Below the pieces are notes generated by a model, which searched no databases, was not told the DNA's origin, and was given only the letters and a program-made list of their open reading frames with translations. From Anaerolineae bacterium CG2_30_64_16 (GTDB lineage: Bacteria; Chloroflexota; Anaerolineae; CG2-30-64-16), in contig MNXL01000182.1 of the NCBI GenBank assembly GCA_001871755.1, positions 1 through 6,431 on the forward strand: a DNA stretch of 6,431 nucleotides. Reading direction: 5' to 3'. Below are positions 4,693 through 6,431 of this stretch, one piece after another. The translations under genes and the position numbers were made by a program. The first letter of the stretch is position 1; each line of letters starts with the position of its first letter.

Positions 4693-6093
4693 ATGGACGA
4701 AGAAACCTTTGCTCGCCTGCTTCAACAACGAGAGGGTGAGACGCTGGATTTCAAACGGGAACTGCCGGGCTCTTCTGATCTGGCGGTGCTGATCAGCGCG
4801 CTCTACAACACCCACGGCGGCACGATCGTCTTCGGCGTAGACAACCAGCGCCGGCCGGTGGGGGTGGATCGGCCGCAGGGTGTCGAGGCTGGCATCGTCA
4901 ACATCCTCCGCGACCGCCTGGACCTGGACGTGCTGCCGGCCATTGAGATCGTGCCATTTCTGGGGCGGGAGTTCGTGGTGATCACGTGCCCGCGCGGGCT
5001 CTACCCACCGTACTTCGTGCGCGGCGAACCAAGGCCGCACGTGCGCGTCGGCTCCACCAACCGGCCGGCTACCCACGCGGAAATACGTCGGCTTTATCTG
5101 CTCTCCGGTGAAACCAGCTACGAGACACTGCCATGTCGCAGTGCTGCACTGACCGATCTCTCCCCGACTCTCATCGCCCGCTACGGGGAGCGGCGCAGCC
5201 GACACACGGCCGGCGCGCTCGACCTCAGCAACGAAGAGCTGTTGCGCAATCTGGGCTGCACTGTCGAGGAAGAAGGCCGCCTCGTTCCCACCAACGCCGG
5301 CGTGTTGCTCTTTTGCGAAGACCCCTATCGCTTCTTGCGCCAGAACGAGATCACCTGTGTCCAGTTCAAAGGCACCGATATGTTGCGCACTATTGACCGG
5401 CGCGACCTGCGCGGGCCGCTGCCCGACCTGGTAGTGGAAGCCGAGCAGTTCCTCTACCGCCACATCCGCATCGGCCACGAGGTGATAGGTTTTGAAGGGA
5501 TTGACTACTGGGAGTACCCGCGGGAGGCGCTGCGCGAGGCGTTGATCAACGCCGTCATCCATCGGGACTACAGCATCACCGGCGGCCGCATCCGCATCTT
5601 CATGTTCGACGACCGCATCGAGTTCTACAGCCCCGGCGACCTGCTGCCAGGCGTCACTGTGGAGAAGATGCAACGGCTGGAGAGCCAGTCGAAGCTGCGC
5701 AACCCGGTCATCGTGGAGCTCTTCCGCGATCTAGGTGGCTTCATCGAGAAGATGGGCACGGGCATCCAGCGCATGGCGCGGGCGATGGCGGAGCACGGCT
5801 TGGCGATCCCGCGATTTGAGGAGTTGGGGGGCGAGTTCCGGGTGACGCTGGTCGGACCGGGGGTGAAGTTCATGCAGAAAGCTGCGGCGCTGGCCAAGCA
5901 GAGAGGAATCAATGACCGGCAACGTCAGGCGTTAGCCTATTTGCGGGAGCGCGGCCGGATTGCGCGTCAGGAGTACTGCCGATTGACCGGCTTGCATCAT
6001 ACCGTGGCCAGCAGTGAGCTGCGTGATCTGGTGGACAAAGACCTGGTCAGTCGTCATGGGGCCGGTCGTAAGACTTACTACACCTTGACGTGA
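4693..6093 (+). CDS. AlbA/Schlafen-like domain protein with RecG-C-terminal-type GHKL ATPase domain and winged helix
   Basis: The 466-residue protein belongs to the family often annotated as a RecG-like helicase or transcriptional regulator, although it has no helicase domain. The N-terminal AlbA_2 (Schlafen-like) domain spans about 8-135, with ETLDFKREL (16-24), GGTIVFGVD (42-50) and HVRVGSTNRPA (116-126). The GHKL-like RecG C-terminal domain (HATPase_c_4) covers about 270-385. It has REALINAVIHRDYS (281-294, with Glu282 and Asn286), FDDRIEFYSPGDL (305-317), KLRNPVIVELF (334-344) and MGTGIQRM (354-361). A winged helix-turn-helix ends the protein (about 406-466). The start is ATG 4693 after a GAGGGTGGA stretch. 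An in-frame TTG 19 codons upstream would overlap the small gene and was rejected. Family members are thought to bind nucleic acids and regulate transcription, and some AlbA_2 proteins occur in defence loci. The role here is unknown. Confidence 0.9.
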   Translation: MDEETFARLLQQREGETLDFKRELPGSSDLAVLISALYNTHGGTIVFGVDNQRRPVGVDRPQGVEAGIVNILRDRLDLDVLPAIEIVPFLGREFVVITCPRGLYPPYFVRGEPRPHVRVGSTNRPATHAEIRRLYLLSGETSYETLPCRSAALTDLSPTLIARYGERRSRHTAGALDLSNEELLRNLGCTVEEEGRLVPTNAGVLLFCEDPYRFLRQNEITCVQFKGTDMLRTIDRRDLRGPLPDLVVEAEQFLYRHIRIGHEVIGFEGIDYWEYPREALREALINAVIHRDYSITGGRIRIFMFDDRIEFYSPGDLLPGVTVEKMQRLESQSKLRNPVIVELFRDLGGFIEKMGTGIQRMARAMAEHGLAIPRFEELGGEFRVTLVGPGVKFMQKAAALAKQRGINDRQRQALAYLRERGRIARQEYCRLTGLHHTVASSELRDLVDKDLVSRHGAGRKTYYTLT

Positions 6094-6098
6094 ATCGT

Positions 6099-6155
6099 AT
6101 CGTCCGCAACCATCTGGACGATAACGGACGATTAACGGACGATTGGTGGACGATT
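6099..6155. repeat. 11-bp direct repeats with GGACGAT core, plus one inverted copy
   Basis: GGACGAT occurs at 6116-6122, 6126-6132, 6137-6143 and 6148-6154, with steps of 10, 11 and 11 bases, close to one helical turn. The fullest unit reads AACGGACGATT. One inverted copy, ATCGTCC, sits at 6099-6105. It can pair with the first direct copy to form a 7-bp hairpin only six bases after the AlbA-gene stop codon. The helical spacing would suit cooperative protein binding on one face of DNA; the hairpin could instead act at the 3' end of the transcript. Confidence 0.75.
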
Positions 6156-6193
6156 CCGCAAGGCCTGCCGGCACAACTGTTTCGAGGGCGTAA

Positions 6194-6295
6194 CTACTCA
6201 GAGGTAGCATCCTGAGTGATTGGAGCGAAGCGGAAATCGCGCACTCCACTACGTTCCGTGCTACTCAGGATGCTGAACTTCGCTGGCCTGAGTAG
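6194..6295. repeat. Nested inverted repeat, possible cruciform or MITE-like element
   Basis: An outer 8-bp stem pairs CTACTCAG (6194-6201) with CTGAGTAG (6288-6295). A perfect 12-bp stem pairs AGCATCCTGAGT (6206-6217) with ACTCAGGATGCT (6263-6274). Inside it CGGAA (6231-6235) pairs with TTCCG (6254-6258). AGCGAAG (6224-6230) also has a complement at 6278-6284, which could form an alternative fold. The whole 102-bp unit is a compact, strongly structured sequence outside any gene. I see no target-site duplication that would prove mobility. Confidence 0.7.
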
Positions 6296-6346
6296 CTCGA
6301 CAATGTTAGATTACCATATTAGCCGTCTCGTCATGCTGACCCGCCA

Positions 6347-6382
6347 GGAGCTAAAGCACGCTGGCTACAACGTGCAAGCTCC
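6347..6382 (+). other. Two-step hairpin overlapping the first of the terminal hairpins
   Basis: GGAGCT (6347-6352) pairs with AGCTCC (6377-6382), and inside it GCACG (6356-6360) pairs with CGTGC (6371-6375) around a 10-base loop. Its 3' arm is shared with the hairpin at 6377-6394, so the two folds exclude each other. That is the layout of a structural switch or of the stacked hairpins near some transposon ends. Confidence 0.45.
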
Positions 6383-6431
6383 CTAAAGGGGGCTATCATA
6401 CCCGTGGCAGTCCCCTTCAGGGGACTTTCAC
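6372..6431 (+). repeat. Twin hairpins: 28-base unit repeated with a 32-base period, ending at the window edge
   Basis: Two 28-base units (6372-6399 and 6404-6431) match at 19 of 28 positions with a four-base gap. Each contains a 7-bp stem with a four-base loop. The first stem pairs AGCTCCC (6377-6383) with GGGGGCT (6388-6394), with one wobble; the second pairs AGTCCCC (6409-6415) perfectly with GGGGACT (6420-6426). Each stem is followed by a similar short tail, ATCAT or TTCAC. The second unit stops on the last base of the window. A short hairpin followed by TTCAC resembles ends of IS200/IS605-type elements, and the second unit also resembles a palindromic CRISPR repeat. Neither identity can be shown from one copy. 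Confidence 0.6.

Noticed and set aside
4690..5673. Long open frame (327 codons) on the minus strand opposite the AlbA-domain gene.
   Set aside because: Its translation has no recognisable domain, and it lies antisense to a gene with clear family motifs. It is a by-product of GC-rich codon use.
6303..6386. Possible 27-codon plus-strand gene in the repeat-rich tail.
   Set aside because: There is no ribosome binding site, the product is not recognisable, and it overlaps the terminal hairpins.
6372..6431. Calling a CRISPR array at the window end.
   Set aside because: The two units are only 19/28 identical and separated by four bases, not a spacer-length interval, and no cas gene is visible. It is kept only as a hypothesis.

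Overview
The window is GC-rich bacterial DNA, with dense coding, tight gene spacing, good Shine-Dalgarno sequences and AT-rich repeat islands between genes. All genes read as intact, apart from the first, which is cut by the window edge. The gene set suggests a heterotroph that processes short acyl-CoAs. The GC-rich coding sequence, the DUF1461/Lit-type membrane protein and the tandem GATTGGTA-type intergenic repeats would fit an environmental Chloroflexota genome. That assignment is inference, and no gene here fixes the taxon.

Layout. Positions 1-3360 hold four minus-strand genes. In transcription order these are an MDR-type alcohol dehydrogenase/quinone reductase-like protein (2323-3360), a membrane-anchored alpha/beta hydrolase (1210-2166), a four-helix membrane protein of the DUF1461/TIGR01906 family that includes the lipoprotein transacylase Lit (495-1193), and the N-terminal part of an acyl-CoA carboxylase carboxyltransferase subunit (1-381, cut by the edge). 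The hydrolase and Lit-like genes are 16 bp apart and probably form an operon. Positions 3361-3557 are a divergent intergenic region with a promoter candidate in each direction. Positions 3558-6093 hold three plus-strand genes: a 3-hydroxyacyl-CoA dehydrogenase with all its catalytic residues, a 63-residue protein of unknown function, and a protein with an AlbA/Schlafen-like domain, a RecG-C-terminal-like GHKL ATPase domain and a winged helix. Positions 6094-6431 carry no credible gene. They hold three kinds of structured repeat: 11-bp direct repeats, a long nested inverted repeat, and twin hairpins that end on the last base of the window.

How the parts relate. The carboxylase, hydroxyacyl-CoA dehydrogenase and MDR reductase would fit acyl-CoA/propionyl-CoA metabolism. 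The hydrolase and Lit-like pair point to the cell envelope. The most unusual feature is an 8-bp repeat, roughly RATTGGTA, arranged as inverted tandem arrays in two separate intergenic regions. Each array lies 20-30 bp upstream of the start codon of a minus-strand metabolic gene (carboxylase and MDR reductase). This could be a shared leader element or a dispersed structured repeat. The 3' end of the window looks like the edge of a mobile or repeat-rich segment.
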